The notes beneath the pieces are model-generated. The model did not search any database, had not been told where the DNA came from, and was given only the letters and a program-made list of their open reading frames with translations. From Chenopodium formosanum (lineage: Eukaryota; Streptophyta; Magnoliopsida; Caryophyllales; Amaranthaceae), in contig CM044877.1 of the NCBI GenBank assembly GCA_024500155.1, positions 78,418,001 to 78,482,000 of the forward strand: a stretch of DNA of 64,000 bases, given 5' to 3'. Below, piece after piece: positions 44,841 to 58,255 of this stretch; positions within the stretch are counted from its first letter, which is position 1, and each line of letters begins with the position of its first letter. The translations under genes and the position numbers were made by a program.

Positions 44841-47053
44841 TGATGAATAATACAGTAAATAAATTCAATGAATTTTGTGGATAATTGAAGTGGATAGCCA
44901 AATTGCAACAATAGCTAGTTGTTTTTGAGCTGTCATTAAACAATTTATTTGGGGACTTGTTTTTTTTTTTTTTTTTTTTCTTTAAAATTTTTCGGTTAGG
45001 AAATAATTTCAGGGTGGTTAGTTTGAGTCTAATAATGGGGGATTTGATGTGGGGTCAAATAGTTTGGTGGCTGCTGCTTTGCTTGCTTTGGCTTTGGCAA
45101 GATGTGATGATACGCATCATATTACTTGGTCTACTTTTTTGGGTGGGAATTTGAAGATATGCATAACCTAGATGACAACTTGGTTACCTAACATAATTAT
45201 TATACAATAATAATCTTACAATAATATGGATTTGTGGTTTTAATGCTATTTAAAGATACATTTAGTGTCCAAAGGAGATTCTCTTGAGGTCAATTTTACT
45301 CCATTCCACCGTCCTTTTTATGATGAAGTTCCATTTATGTAAAAGAATCTATTCAAGAATTTATTCTGCCTTTTATAATTTATAGGGATAATTTTAATTA
45401 AGTTTATGATTCACGAGTATAAATTGATTGAAAGTCGTCATCGTATTTTACGTTCATATGGGTAGAAAATTGTCTTATTGTATAACTAGGAGGTATAAGG
45501 CGTACAACCATTTGTAAGGAGAAGAGCCTCAAGCTTGGGTGTATAATGTTATTACTTATTAGTGAGTGATTCGCTTTGATAAACACTCAGAAATAGAAAT
45601 TTAAGTGTATAAATATATCCTTTGAATAAAAAACGAGCATAATTATCAAATAATCTTCTTCTGAATTACTTTTGAGTTATTGACAATTTGTTAGAAAATT
45701 TTTATGAGATAGGATATAGTTGCCTTAAAATGATTAAAAGTTGCACGAAATAAAATAAAAGTGATCCCAAAATACAAATAAGTTACCCAATATAACATCA
45801 ATAATCATCTACTATGTATATTTTATTAAAAATAAATAGCTATGTTTTATTGATAAAAAATAAAATTACTCTCTTTAAAGAGTAAAATCCAAATCTCGTT
45901 GAGTGAAAGTAACTTATATTCCCATTATAAAACTTATTCCATTGTCATTACCATAAAACGTATTTAGTTTGAAATTACCCAAAAATACCAAAAGTTGCCA
46001 CAAATTGGCAAAAAGTTACCATAATTTATTCGTCTCAAATTACATTATTTGCTTAAACTTTTTGTTTAGTACGGATTATAAATAAAATTAAACTTTTTTT
46101 CTTATTATACTTCGTATTTTGTACGGAGTACTTCATATATAAATACAAAAATGTTCTTATATTTTGACTTAGTTTATATAAATTACATACTACGTAAGAG
46201 AAATACAACTTTGCACATAACACATATTTTGACTTAGTTTTTTTTATTTTTTATTTTTTATTTTGAGGCAATATTTTGACTTAGTTTTAAGCTAGCACAG
46301 CTTATAATAGTTGGGGAAAAGAAAAGAAATGAAACAGAAGTTAGCACTTGCTGTGATTAATATTTAAGGTGATAAAATAATTAGGAAGAAATTAGAATTT
46401 GAAGAAGGTAGTGATCAATCTGATCATTACAGGCATTCTGCTTCCCAAATTTGACTATGACTCAGAAGCTAATCTATTCAGCATTGTCTTTGTGTTGGTG
46501 TTGATGTTGAAGGTTGGATTTGTTCGTTTGTTGCCTAAGTTTCATTGTGCAATACAGGGGGACGAGGCCGCAGGGGCGAAGCTAGACTTGATTCCTTTTT
46601 TCCAACGTTGGACACTTAAGCTTTTATGCTAGTTTGTGGAAAACTTGGGGCCATGGGGGAGTTGGGTCTCTATAACGCTTCACCCCTGGTATAACGAATT
46701 AACGACTATACGAGATTATTACGAGTTATAGCCTAGATGTTGGTGAGTTGTAAGCAATCAACACAGATTAGTGAAAGTTTCATAACTTCGTACATAGTAC
46801 AATAAAAACACAATTACACAATGCTTCCTGTCATCCTACGGGTGGGATCCAGAAATCCTTGCCTTTTTAAGTATTTGAAAACAACACATACTCCGTATAT
46901 GACTTGCCACATAACATTAAAAGATTACAAGAAAGACAATAAGATCTCAATACAATTACAAAAGCTCAGAAAAAGAAAATTGCTATACGGCCATTCAGAA
47001 ACTGCAGTTGAAAGGCATTGTTTCCTGCAACTACATACATGTAAAATCTGAAC
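44841..47053. other. Intergenic between the PLAC8 and NOSIP genes
   Basis: No gene is supported; the sequence is AT-rich with a T-run at 44960-44979. A 118-bp candidate hAT MITE is at 46571-46688. The 3' UTR of the NOSIP gene should lie just below 47054. Confidence 0.45.
46571..46688. mobile_element. Short hAT-like MITE candidate
   Basis: CAGGGGCGAAGC at the left and GCTTCACCCCTG at the right form a near-perfect 12-bp inverted repeat 118 bp apart. The 8-bp flanks do not match, so the duplication is lost or the call is wrong. Confidence 0.4.
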
Positions 47054-50000
47054 TTAAACCTTCTGGGCAGGCCTTACTAGCCCTAAACCTGAACCGCTAC
47101 CCAAATGCTTGAAATCTTTTGCTTCCAAATTCTCATCATGACCAGAAAATCCTGTACCTCCCTTCTTCAAATTTACTAGATTCTTCTCTTTACATAGCTT
47201 ATTGCAAACTAGACAAACCTTATCAACGACCATAAACTTATCTGCGCATTTCTTGCAGAATACATGACCGCAAGAGCTAAGAGCCACAAGCGACATTGCA
47301 TTGGTCATTGTAACCTTGCAGCTTGGACAAATATGTTTTTTGTCATAAGCCGTGGATTTGTAGTCCTCACCCTTTTCTTCTGTGAAATATATAGGGAAAA
47401 GGGATTTCAGCTTTAGCTTCTCGTTTCCCTCTGGACAAGTTGTGCTAGTGGAAGGAGCCTCTACTTTGGCCGCTGCTTCTGGAGTAGCAGAAGGAAGCCA
47501 GAAAGCTTTCATTGTTCTCAAGGCTTCCTCTTCAAAAGAAGTAGCCTTTACACTATTTGCACCATGGAAACCATTCTTATCACAAGAATAATTTTTATCA
47601 CTGTGATGGGGCACTGCCCCGTGATTTTGCTGATCAAATGCCTCAAGTTCTCGGGCCTTTTGAAGCATCAATTTCTCCTCTTGCTCTCCAACCTCTTGCT
47701 TTTTCTGTGCAGCATGTGCAGCTAGCTTTCTGCAATCACAATTGATGATTTTAACATATCTAATAATGTAGTTGATAGAGAAAGAAAAAAGACAGATGTT
47801 TTCAAGAAACTTTCTTATGAAACTAGAAGTTCCTTCAGAATGTCAAAAAATAAGGTCAATAATACTACAAACTGAAATTCATTATCCATAGAAAAAGGGC
47901 TAAACCTTTTAGAGCATAAAAGGACCACCTACCACATCTCCTAGCAATTGAACATAAAAGCAAGATAAAGTTTATATTCTATCTGCAAGGGATATATATA
48001 ATCAAGTGACTGATATCAAGGAGATACATAATTAGAGCTTGTCATGGGAAAATAAGATGTGCAGGAAACAAAATTCATGTCCGTATTATTATGGCTGATG
48101 GAATATAGAAACAAATGATGTGCTTAAAAGATCATGCTGGGTCCAAGGGGGATGCTGTAAAAGCAAATGGACAAGTCAAAATGGAGCTCAAGCTTGTAAA
48201 ATCAATGACATGTTTGACTAAATAAGTACAGAGAATTAAATCTTCATCTTTCACACAAATACAGCTACCTTGAAAAAACCCTAACATTCAGGATATAATC
48301 ACATCCTTTTTCTACCCACTTTACAAAAGAAAAAGGAGGCTCGTGCCCTGATTCAAGGTAAGAGAAGCATCTGTTAATCCAATAGCGAAATAAAAAATAA
48401 CAGACACTAATAGAACTATAGAAGCTGCGCTGTACGCTCCAAACACTTTCAGTTGCCTATTTCAACTGAATGTACTAACCACAATCTTCAATATCTATCT
48501 TTAATAAATAATGTAGTCATAATGCATTATCTTTTGTTTTTTTAAGGGCCAACCAACATTGCGATGACCAATTAACTACCCAGTGATGAGCCAAACAAAT
48601 GCCAACAGATACACAAAATTTCAAACATTTTTTTTTTGGACATTAGACTGTAGAGAGCAATAAAGATTGGAATTATCAAGACTTGCATCGAACCAAACTG
48701 ACTTAGAATGCATTTGGCGCATCTCAGTCATCAGTCTACCCACCACTATGCTATCTTAAATGTAAAGTTACCCCAACTCAGGGGCATAAATCATTCCAAA
48801 ATATACCACTTAAATTGTTCACATAGTTTACTTTCAATAATATATTAATATATATTACTATATAGATAAATCCTCTCCCTTTAGTGTAAATTCACTAAAT
48901 TGAAAAGTAATCCTTAAACTTTTACCCTTTCCCTTTGATATTCTGTTTCACCTTTTTTCTTAATCCGAGTAACCTTTCTAACTAATTTCTTTCACCTTAA
49001 ACTTTTACCCTTTTCCTTTGATCTTCTCTTTCACCTTTTTTCATAATCAGACTAATTTCTTTTCTTTATATTGGGTAACGCTAATAACTTTCTCCTAAAC
49101 ATGCCATTCTGCCAATATATCAAAAAAATCCAATGGTACCATTCAATGTATAAAAAAGCTTAAGGCGCGCTGAGGCAAGAAGGGTTATGCAGGGCCTAGG
49201 TGCGCCTAAGGCGCGCCTCTTTGAAGTGAGGCGCACTGTACAAGCAGTTAAAAATAATTGGCAGAAATTTGCTTCAGGTGCACCTACTGCGCTTTTGGTG
49301 AGCCTCGTGCGCCTAACCAAAAGCGCCTTGACTAGACCAAGTTCATCGCTTACCCCATTTTGCCTTGTGCCTCAGCGCACTTTTTCAAACACTGGCTTAC
49401 CCCATTTTGACAAGAGGCAAGGAAGGATATTGGCATGGTGAAGTGTGTCAAAGATAAGAACCAAATGGTCCTAGTGCAAGAGGAGGACATCAAGGACAGG
49501 TGGAAGGGGTACTTCGATGAATTATTTAATGGAAGTAATGGAGTTGTGATAGGAGATACCTCTATGAGTGATGAAGAAATCAACATGGAGTATGTGCGAA
49601 GGATTAGGAGAGTAGAGGTGGAGATTGCACTGAGGAAGATGAAACCTAAGAAGGCGGTTGGCCCTGATGGGGTACCGATAGAGGTGTGGAGGTGTTTGGG
49701 TAAGATTGGTATTGATTGGTTAACAAACCTTTTCAACAAGATATGGACGGCTACAAGGATCCCACAAGATTGGAGGAAGAGCACCTTGGTCCCGGTTTAT
49801 AAAAACAAAGGAGACGCTCAAGATTGTTCTAACTATCGAGGAATTAAGCTTATGAGCCATACTATGAAGTTGTGGGAAAGGGTGATTGAACAAAGGTTGA
49901 GGGCATGCACAAGCATTTCAGATAACCAATTTGGTTTTATGCCTGGGAGATCTACTATGGAGGCAATCCATTTGATAAGACAAATGATGGAGTTTTATAG

Positions 50001-53000
50001 GGTAAAGAAGAAAGATCTTCATATGGTCTTTATTGATTTAGAGAAGGCATATGACAAGGTGCCAAGAGAGATACTTTGGTGGGCAATGTTGAAGAAAGGT
50101 ATCCCACGAAGGTATGTAGACCTAGTTAAGGATATGTATCGGGATGTGTCAACAAATGTGAGGACATGCGGAGGGTTGACAAAAGATTTCCCTATTACAA
50201 TCGGATTGCATCAAGGGTCTGCATTAAGCCCTTTTCTTTTTGCAACGGTTCTAGACGAATTAACTAGACCAATTCAAGATGAGGTTCCATGGTGTATGCT
50301 GTTCGCAGATGATATCGTTTTGGTGGATGAGACTAAGGATGGGGTTAATGTCAAGTTGGAGCAATGGAGGCAAAGGTTGGAATCTAGAGGGTTTAAGCTA
50401 AGTCGGAGTAAGACTGAATATTTGGTATGTCGTTTTGGCACTCAGAGGGGGACAAGCAATGAAGTGGTGAGTTTGGATGGAAAGGATTTGACCATGAGTG
50501 AATGTTTTAAGTACCTAGGGTCGATCATCCAGAAGAATGGTGACATTGATCAAGACGTGACCCACAGGATTAAGTCAGGGTGGCTTAAATGGAGAGCGGC
50601 CACGGGAGTGCTATGCGACCGCAGCATTCCCTTAAAGTTGAAGGGAAAATTCTACAGGACTGCCATAAGACCAGTGTTGCTCTATGGTACAGAATGTTGG
50701 GCTTCTAAGAAAGAGCATATTAAAAAGATGGAGGTTACGGAAATGCGCATGTTAAGGTGGATGTGTGGAAACACTTTAAGAGATAGAATCAGAAATGAGG
50801 TTATTCGCAAGAAAGTAGGTGTGGCGGGCATTGTAGATAAATTAAGGGAAAATCGTCTGCGTTGGTTTGGACATGTAAGACGGAGACCCGAGGGTGCACC
50901 GGTGCGAAGAGTGGAAGAGTGGGACCATGGAGGGATTAAACGAGGAAGAGGGAGACCAAAGATGACTTGGTTGGAAGGAGTGAGGAAGGATATGAAGTGC
51001 ATGGATTTACGTGAGGATGAAGTTTTGGATCGTAAGGGATGGAGGAGAAAGATTTATGTTGATGACTACACGGAATAATCAAATTTGGTTCATGTTAGCC
51101 GACCCCACTTTTGGGATTAAGGCTTTGATTGATTGATTGATTGATTGATTGGTACCATTCATGATGGTTGTATCAAGGTCAAACACATAGACAAGCATTA
51201 TAATCCTCTATATTACATGTCCGATAACTCCCTTATACAATAACTGTAATAGCAAATGAATATGGACCACACATCTTGACAAGTGAAAGTAGAGACGACA
51301 ATATGTGGTTTAGGTTCAATTGCTATAATTTTTTTTTATCACTTATAACAGAATCAATCTGCAATTATACTAGCAAGCAGACCAATGTGGCAATCACAAA
51401 CCATCCTCAATCTGGATCTAAAATCTAGATGAAGGAATGGTCTTCAGATAGGTGCCAAAAGCTTCCATGATAGATGACCACCGAGGAAGAGTTAAAAAGC
51501 TAGTAGAGTATATGTATTGGAGTGCCAACCAATTAGCAATTAAGCCATCTTTCTTTTATTTATTTTTTATTTTGGCAAAGGAGCATATGGCACCACCAAC
51601 CCCCTTAAAAATGAGTCTACATAATTAGTACTACCTATATATACAATCACTTGTGCCACTAATTCTTGTTGGTCCAAATCATCATTTATTTATTAGTACT
51701 AATGGGAGTGAATGGTACAAGCAATGATACAGATAAGTGAGACAAAAGGTTTGGACTTACAAGTGCCAGATTACATTAAGGGTAGGTGGCTCTTTCGCAA
51801 GAAAAGACTTCTCTATGCGTCGTTACTCAACTCTCCTCTTTCATCAATTCCTTTTATCTAGACATAGTGGACAAGGCTCTTGCCTTAAAATGATATGGTT
51901 TGTGTCTTTTAAATTAAACCTCCAATTTCTTTAAAGACAAAACTCTTAACAAAGCCCTAATATCTCCAAAAATTGCATCTCATTTTCCATGGAATATTTT
52001 CTAATTTCAGATCCAAACTTAATAGCACATCTAAGGCGCGAGGCCTGAAAGGTCATGCGATTTTAGTGGTCTAGGCAAAACGATTTTGGCGCCCTAAGGT
52101 GCACTAAAACGCACAACAGATTTTTCATTGTTATTATTAATTATATGCACCTCACTTCAACAAGGCGCGCCTTAGGCAAAGGGAACTCGGAAACGCCTTG
52201 GTACACCTTGAGCTTTTTTATACATTGGTTTTATACTCTCAAGACAACATTTCAGTGTCAAAATTTAGTCACCTAACATACAATACAGTCAACGAAGACT
52301 GTGATACGGAAAGCCCCTAATTTGCCTTATAAAAATGTTCCATAAACAGCAAAATATTGTCTAAATGCCCAAGACAGACCCAATCAGTGAGGCCTAACCT
52401 CCTAGGTATCTATAATTGGTGCATAGATCTTTAACTAATTTCTACAATGTATAACCTCACATGATTTTATCTTTTGTTTAATTGTAGGAAAATTCGTCCA
52501 CGTATAGTTATTTGTGACAATCAGTGTAAAACTACGTCACATCCATAAACATAATGGTTCAAATAGTTGACTTCATCTCTATGGGAATACGGCAATAGCA
52601 AAGAAGAAAACGAGAATTTCCATAACACACCTCATTGCCTCATAATTCCTTCATTCCCTAATTAACTTTCAGATTATCAATCAGCTTGTATGATCATTGA
52701 TATATTTGACTATGTATCACTAAAGATAATGAAAAGTTAATACCTTGAAAAAACACATGGAGAATTATCCAACAAAATTACAATCCAAATTTACTACGCC
52801 GAGTTACAAATACTATAATCACCGATGGAGGACAAGGACAGCAATACTACCCTCAGCCACAAACGCCACTACCCGCCTTCCAGGTAAGCCCTAATTCCAT
52901 CAAGCTAATCATTCTACTGAATAACACAATGAATTCCACCTTTTGCAACACTCAATCCAGATCCCCAAATCAACAATACACTACTAAACTAAATCAAACT

Positions 53001-53341
53001 TAAAAATTACATCATCATACTATACAAAACAACAAATTAGCACAGAAAAATCAAAATTAACAATCAATAAAAACTACAATAAAAAGGAAATTGAGAAATT
53101 ACCTTTGAATATCCTTCTTCTGGGAAAGCAAGCATTCGAGGATACACTCTTTACAAAATACATGACCTTTAGGGCAACACAAAGGTTCAATAACAAGCTT
53201 CAAGCAGAGACAACAAGCGTCGAAAGGTTTAATGGAGTCTTTCCCTAATCTCTCTTTCTGGGTACCATACCCTAGCTTTCGCTTCTCATCGTAGGTGAAA
53301 AACGCGAGATCGTTGTTGTTCTTCGAGTGTCTTTGAGGCAT
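47054..53341 (-). CDS. CSU1: NOSIP/CSU1-type RING/U-box protein
   Basis: Two exons, 53103-53341 and 47054-47729, encode 304 residues, the length of plant NOSIP homologues; Arabidopsis CSU1 is a nuclear-speckle E3 ubiquitin ligase acting on COP1. The N-terminal U-box-like half shows CCLCLKLVIEPLCCPKGHVFCKEC (C43, C46, H60, C63, C66 by count), then a charged coiled-coil-like stretch (KKDIQRKLAAHAAQKKQ, LMLQKARELEAFDQQNHG). The C-terminal RING/U-box half has CPSC, CGHVFCKKC and CLVC (about residues 214-255). The protein ends GLGLVRPAQKV. The codon split R80 (AG|A) joins the exons in phase 2. The single 5373-bp intron holds an RTE LINE on the opposite strand and two AGGCGC-rich repeats in inverted orientation. 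The gene symbol is by homology only. Confidence 0.93.
49146..51149 (+). mobile_element. RTE-clade LINE fused to AGGCGC repeat, inside the NOSIP intron
   Basis: A non-LTR element flanked by a 12-bp duplication, TGGTACCATTCA (49134-49145 and 51150-51161). It ends in the RTE signature GCCGACCCCACTTTTGGG, ATTAAGGCTTTG and a TTGA microsatellite. The RT frame runs 49435-51078. The first 250 bp (49146 to about 49395) are an AGGCGC-rich repeat also found inverted at 52028-52227. The endonuclease domain is missing, so the element is 5'-truncated. It lies antisense to the host gene. Confidence 0.85.
49435..51078 (+). CDS. RTE reverse transcriptase (endonuclease missing)
   Basis: A continuous 547-codon frame covering most of a non-LTR reverse transcriptase. 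Motifs in order are KMKPKKAVGPDGVPIEVW, LVPVYKNKGD, NYRGIKLMSH, NQFGFMPGRST, FIDLEKAYDKVPRE, GLHQGSALSPFLF, FADDIVL (catalytic FADD at about residue 290) and, towards the C-terminus, RPVLLYGTECW and RLRWFGHVRRRP. This is the usual plant RTE layout. Similarity to RTE proteins extends slightly upstream of the first ATG (QEARKDIGMVK), so the true ORF began further 5' and was cut off. An intact frame implies a fairly recent insertion, but without the endonuclease it cannot move on its own. Confidence 0.88.
   Translation: MVKCVKDKNQMVLVQEEDIKDRWKGYFDELFNGSNGVVIGDTSMSDEEINMEYVRRIRRVEVEIALRKMKPKKAVGPDGVPIEVWRCLGKIGIDWLTNLFNKIWTATRIPQDWRKSTLVPVYKNKGDAQDCSNYRGIKLMSHTMKLWERVIEQRLRACTSISDNQFGFMPGRSTMEAIHLIRQMMEFYRVKKKDLHMVFIDLEKAYDKVPREILWWAMLKKGIPRRYVDLVKDMYRDVSTNVRTCGGLTKDFPITIGLHQGSALSPFLFATVLDELTRPIQDEVPWCMLFADDIVLVDETKDGVNVKLEQWRQRLESRGFKLSRSKTEYLVCRFGTQRGTSNEVVSLDGKDLTMSECFKYLGSIIQKNGDIDQDVTHRIKSGWLKWRAATGVLCDRSIPLKLKGKFYRTAIRPVLLYGTECWASKKEHIKKMEVTEMRMLRWMCGNTLRDRIRNEVIRKKVGVAGIVDKLRENRLRWFGHVRRRPEGAPVRRVEEWDHGGIKRGRGRPKMTWLEGVRKDMKCMDLREDEVLDRKGWRRKIYVDDYTE
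52028..52227 (-). repeat. AGGCGC-rich repeat, inverted partner of 49143-49395
   Basis: Read on the minus strand it begins CAATGTATAAAAAAGCTCAA and continues with AAGGCGCGCCTTGTTGAAG and TGAGGTGCA. The plus-strand copy at 49143 begins CAATGTATAAAAAAGCTTAA and has GGCGCGCCTCTTTGAAG and TGAGGCGCA. The pair lies about 2.6 kb apart in opposite orientation inside the NOSIP intron. The repeat class is not identified. Confidence 0.6.
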
Positions 53342-56300
53342 CTTTAAGCTTCGATTTCGGAAAACCCCTAATTACTAATTAGAATTGCAGGGTTTGATTA
53401 GAGAGAGATCGAAAGAAGGAGGGAATTGAATTTGGGGAAATTGGATTTCGAACCCTAGAATTGTGAAGATGACTTCCTTACTTTCACCGTCTAAAAATAA
53501 AGGTGTAATACATGTATTTTTTTAAGGAAAGTTTTAAATATTTGTATAATGCTCCGTATATCCTTATTTTTTGCTCTAGTAAAAAACTTTGAGCATAAAT
53601 TACCATTAATACAAGAGTAGTGTTATCCTACAATAGTACAATACCTACCTTTGTGTTTATTAAACTTATCTTTTTTAAAAAAATATTAAATGAGCAAAAA
53701 AAATACCTCACCTGAGAGTATATCAAAAAGAATTGCAAATTTGATCGAATATTATCCTACAACTTACAATGTATTTAAAATATTTGTATTAGATGTGTTT
53801 GAAAATAATCCTTGACTTAGGAAGGAAAAAAAAAGTGTTGGCTTTGGTATGGAAATAATAATTTAGCGGCCAAGCCCATGATTGTTTGACATAATTTGAA
53901 GGTGAAGATTTTGGTAACCAGATCATAATTTGTGTAATTATATTTATCTCAATTTACTTAATTTGGGATGTTCTAATGTACTTGCACCACTTTTCTACTA
54001 TTTGAGGAGTCCAAAATTACTTGCACCATTTATGTTTTCACATGCATAAATTTTGTGTAAATATTCATGTAACAAGTATTTAGGACGAATGGAGTTCATA
54101 CAATCATACATTGACCTATAATCAATCATTGAAGAAGGATAATGAGACTATCCGTTTTTGAAATCAGGGAAATATTCAAGACCCGTTTAAATCATGTGGG
54201 ATAATCGGCCCTTCATGATAACAAGCTTCATAAAATGAAGGATTTAATGTCCCAACTTAGCCCAATGTTTCGACAAAAAGTTGGTTGAATGCCGTTTGGG
54301 CTTAGGCCACTTGATGGGTTCCATTAGAAATAAGCTTCCAACACATAATTGGTAGCTACAAATCTACAATATCATCTCTATATTGTCATTTTATTGATAC
54401 ATAAATACATACGTGTAGCTATTATGAGTAGATGTGAACAGGATGTTCGAAAATAAATTATTTAATATGAGTGTTTGATAAAATTGATGTTGACTAGTTA
54501 TTGTCTATAAAATTCTATCTTCAATCTTCTAAACCGTTAACAATATTATTTTTTCACAAAATCTACACCAACCACAAAACAACATTAGCAAACAACAAAA
54601 AGTTTCTATTACATAATAATTTGACCCAATTAAACCACTAAAAGCTAATGTCGAACACGGCCATATAGCTAATGAGCCTACAACATAAAACCATTTTTAT
54701 GAAAAATCAAGTATAACATACCTTGTGGACCGTGCTACTAGTAACCCCCTCCGATTTTTATTTATTTATTTTTTTTTAAAACAAAAAAAAAAAAAAAAAA
54801 AACAAAAAAACAAAGTGTGTTCCAAGTTTGAAGCCACCATGAAATTGACCTCATTTGAATCGTCCAAATTGTCCTAATGCCTTGATATTTGATGACATGC
54901 AAGATGCAATGGATAATATTGCATAATGTTACATCAATCTTAGTGGTTTCATATATCCATCTCATGGTTGGAAATACATACCATCTCCATTATTAATGTC
55001 AATATGGGCCCTTTTGCTTTGATGATTTTGGAGGTCTTACTCAAGTTATTCGTTGTATTGTAGATGAGTGTTTATGTATGTAGCCCCAAGTTTTATGCCT
55101 ATAGAATGAAAGGTACATACTTGTAATAAGGTGTGGTTGGAGTTTTATGTGTTTGTGATTAAACCTCTCATTTTCCCTTTTTACATTAGTTCGTACATAT
55201 GATTTTGTGACTTTCTTTCGTTCCATAGCTATCATAAGCTAGTGGTAGGTTCAATTCTTCACACTTCTATCCCATCTTGGATTCAATCAAAACATAAGTC
55301 AAGTTTGCAATTCATTTTATCTTATTGTTCGAGATATATAAGCTAGCTTTCAAACATGAAAAAAGTTCTAACAACTCTATACAGTTTACAGTTTCTTAAC
55401 ATGTATATTAATTATCGACCCACACTTATGTGGATGTAAACAGTCAAGGGGCAATCCAATACGGCAATACCTTTCTCTACAAACAATGTTACAAGACAAA
55501 CTTTAATTTATAAACGGACTAACATGAATTGAATAAAAATAAAACTATGGAGTAACTAAATTAATTATTCAAACAAAAAAGAAATAAATCAACCTAATAA
55601 AGCATCTTGAGAAGCTAGCAAAACACCCATAAACCAAGTTGCACTACTTTGGTAAACTGAAAGTACATGGTCGGCATGTGAATATGTTGGGAACCCAAGT
55701 TTTTATAACAATCCCATGCTCATAATTTCATAGGACAACCAATTATTTTTATGCCAATCTTTTATTTCATTAATAATCGTATATCTTACTCTAAATTTTA
55801 TTTTTGTCTTTGATTTCTTGCTTTCTATACGTTTCGCAAACAAATAACACATAAAATCTAGTGTGAATATCGCCGAAACGTTCGATATTTTAATAAAGAT
55901 TATGATTTTGAATCAAAATTTGTCGGAGCTAATTCATCATTTTACTCGTTTTTTGCGAAACTTGTTACTTTAACATGGCTTCAAAGTAAAGTAAACTAGA
56001 AGGATTAGGCTTTATCTGTCAAGGATTAACTGGGGTTTATTATGGAGAAAAATCAAATAACATAGTTGGACCATATAGCATAAGATTTTGAAGTTAAAGT
56101 AGTGATTGCATGAAGGTTGTCTACTTGTCTTAATCAATAATTTGTCATTATTAATAATAATACGGTAACAACTATTTGTTGTTACTTTTAATCTCGATAC
56201 AATAATGGTACAGAAAAAATAAAGTTTAGAAAACCAATAAGATTATAGGTACTTTTTAATCTCATGAGGTCTAAATATATAATGAACACTACTTACTTAG

Positions 56301-58255
56301 GGTCTGTTCTCATTGATTGAACTGAACTGAAATGAATATTTTATAAGAGAAGAAAATTAGGAGCTGAACTGAACTGAACTGAACTGAGCTGAGCTGAACT
56401 GAACTGAACTAAATTTCAACGTATGAGAACAGACCCTTATTATTGTCATTTAGAGTAAACATTGGGTGGATTCCTCTAACAGAATGACCTAATAAGTCAT
56501 TGTTGTACGAGGTTGAGTAATCTTCCTCTGTTTCTATTTACTTGCCCCATGACTTTTGGCAAATTAAAATACTTATGGAAAAGAGAGATGAATTGTATTT
56601 GGTACACATGGTTCATCTTATTACCCTTAAATTTTGTATCCACATACAATTTATGAAACTATTTTAAAGAATTTGTCTACCAAAAGCTTACTAAATATAG
56701 TATTAGTCAAATAATATGACATTTCCATTTTAGGAGTGTTAGTCGATGGAAACAAAGGAAGTACATAGAGTATAATTAATTTTAGATAAAATAATTTCAA
56801 AAACCATGAATCAATTAAGTTCAATTCATATATGAGTTGATAAAGATTATCCTATTCTAATTTGTTACTATAATTAAAAATTAGGTGAATGGAATACACT
56901 TCTAATAACAAAATTCTTTTTGAAAATTCTAGTAGTGTATTATTTTATTTTATTTTTATATTACTCTTTTTGAGGGAGTCTACTTATATAATTTAGTGGA
57001 TAAAGATAAGAGAGTAACCTAGAATATGGATAATGATGTTATTAAACCAAACATAACCTAATTGACACTAGACGTGTCAAATAAAATATTAAGCCTAATA
57101 TCCGGTTTACTAGCATGACGCGTTGTTTAAATAACTTATAGTTCCTTATTAAGTGATTCATGGGACTGCCAAAGTGAAAGTTGCTGCTTTCGTACATTGA
57201 TTGATTAGCAACATGAAGCAAGTACATTGAATTTTCCTTAGCCATTTATTGGAATAATGTAGACATTATATTTTATATCCCAGTAAAATAAATTTAAGTA
57301 TTTGAAATTGAAACTAAATTTTTGGCTTAAGAAGAACGTGAAATTGTTAAAGTGGAGAAAAATTGATCTAGTAGTTCAACATATAATTCAATTAATATTA
57401 TTAGGTAAGATTAACTAAAGAAGTCCAAATTCAAGTAGTAATATTATAATTTCTTACCGACAATCATTCACTTTTAGGATGACGACTATACTTTAGCATA
57501 TACTTGTAAAGTTAATGTAATATACAAAATGATATGATTATAATTGAGTTTGGACCACTAGATTAGTTAGTTAATTTAAGTTCGAAGAACCTTTGGATTC
57601 TCAATATTTTTTTATCGTGTTATTTTTATTTTATAGAGAAATTCATCTTTTAATATTGTAGTTTGTAGGTCTATATGTATCTTAATAGGCTCTTTGATAT
57701 TCGAGCCGGAATAAAACCTTAAAAGATATCGGTAAAAAATTTACACGATCGATAAATAATCAAACCACACAAACAAAGTAGGGAATGATATAGCTAGTGT
57801 CATTACCAAATCAATGATCATAAGTATTTGGCCTTTAGTATTATAAATCCAAATATAAGACCCTCAAGTTTAAATCTTTTCTTTGTAATAAAAGACCCAC
57901 CACACGTCCCTTTTCTTGGAGGGGAGGGTCTTAGACAAATTAATCAATCCCCAATTATTTGTATATTTTAATTAATTAATCTATTTGGTTTAGTTGATAG
58001 TTAAAAAATAATTTAAATTTAATCAATTGTAAAAATAAATAAGCTGATTATTGATAAAGTTCATTGAAATTAAATTAAGAAACAGGGGAAATTAAACAAG
58101 AACATTAGTATATAAATATAAAACACATACAAAAGAGGGTTATTCAACTATATTGACCAATAGTTAAAGTAAGTAGATTATTGTAGACAAGAAAATAACA
58201 CATTACATATATAATTCTCACCTAACTCAACTCTATACACTTGTTATTTTCCATT
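53342..58255. other. Intergenic between the NOSIP and B-box genes
   Basis: About 4.9 kb without a supported gene. The NOSIP promoter should lie just above 53341. One CAGTT-family MITE is at 56300-56436. An A-run is at 54780-54800. Short frames, including one of 67 codons near 57042-57245, match nothing I recognise. Confidence 0.5.
56300..56436. mobile_element. Tourist-like MITE, CAGTT family (cleanest copy)
   Basis: The ends GGGTCTGTTCTCAT and ATGAGAACAGACCC are a perfect 14-bp inverted repeat. TTA flanks both sides (56297-56299, 56437-56439). The interior is GAACTGAACTGAACTGAACT, with TATAAGAGAAGAAAATTAGG in the middle. Confidence 0.88.

Noticed and set aside
49350..49784. 144-codon minus-strand frame over the LINE start
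   Set aside because: Antisense shadow of the reverse transcriptase; no motif.
57042..57245. 67-codon minus-strand frame starting MAKENSMYLLHVANQ
   Set aside because: No family resemblance, no neighbouring exons and AT-rich surroundings; probably chance.
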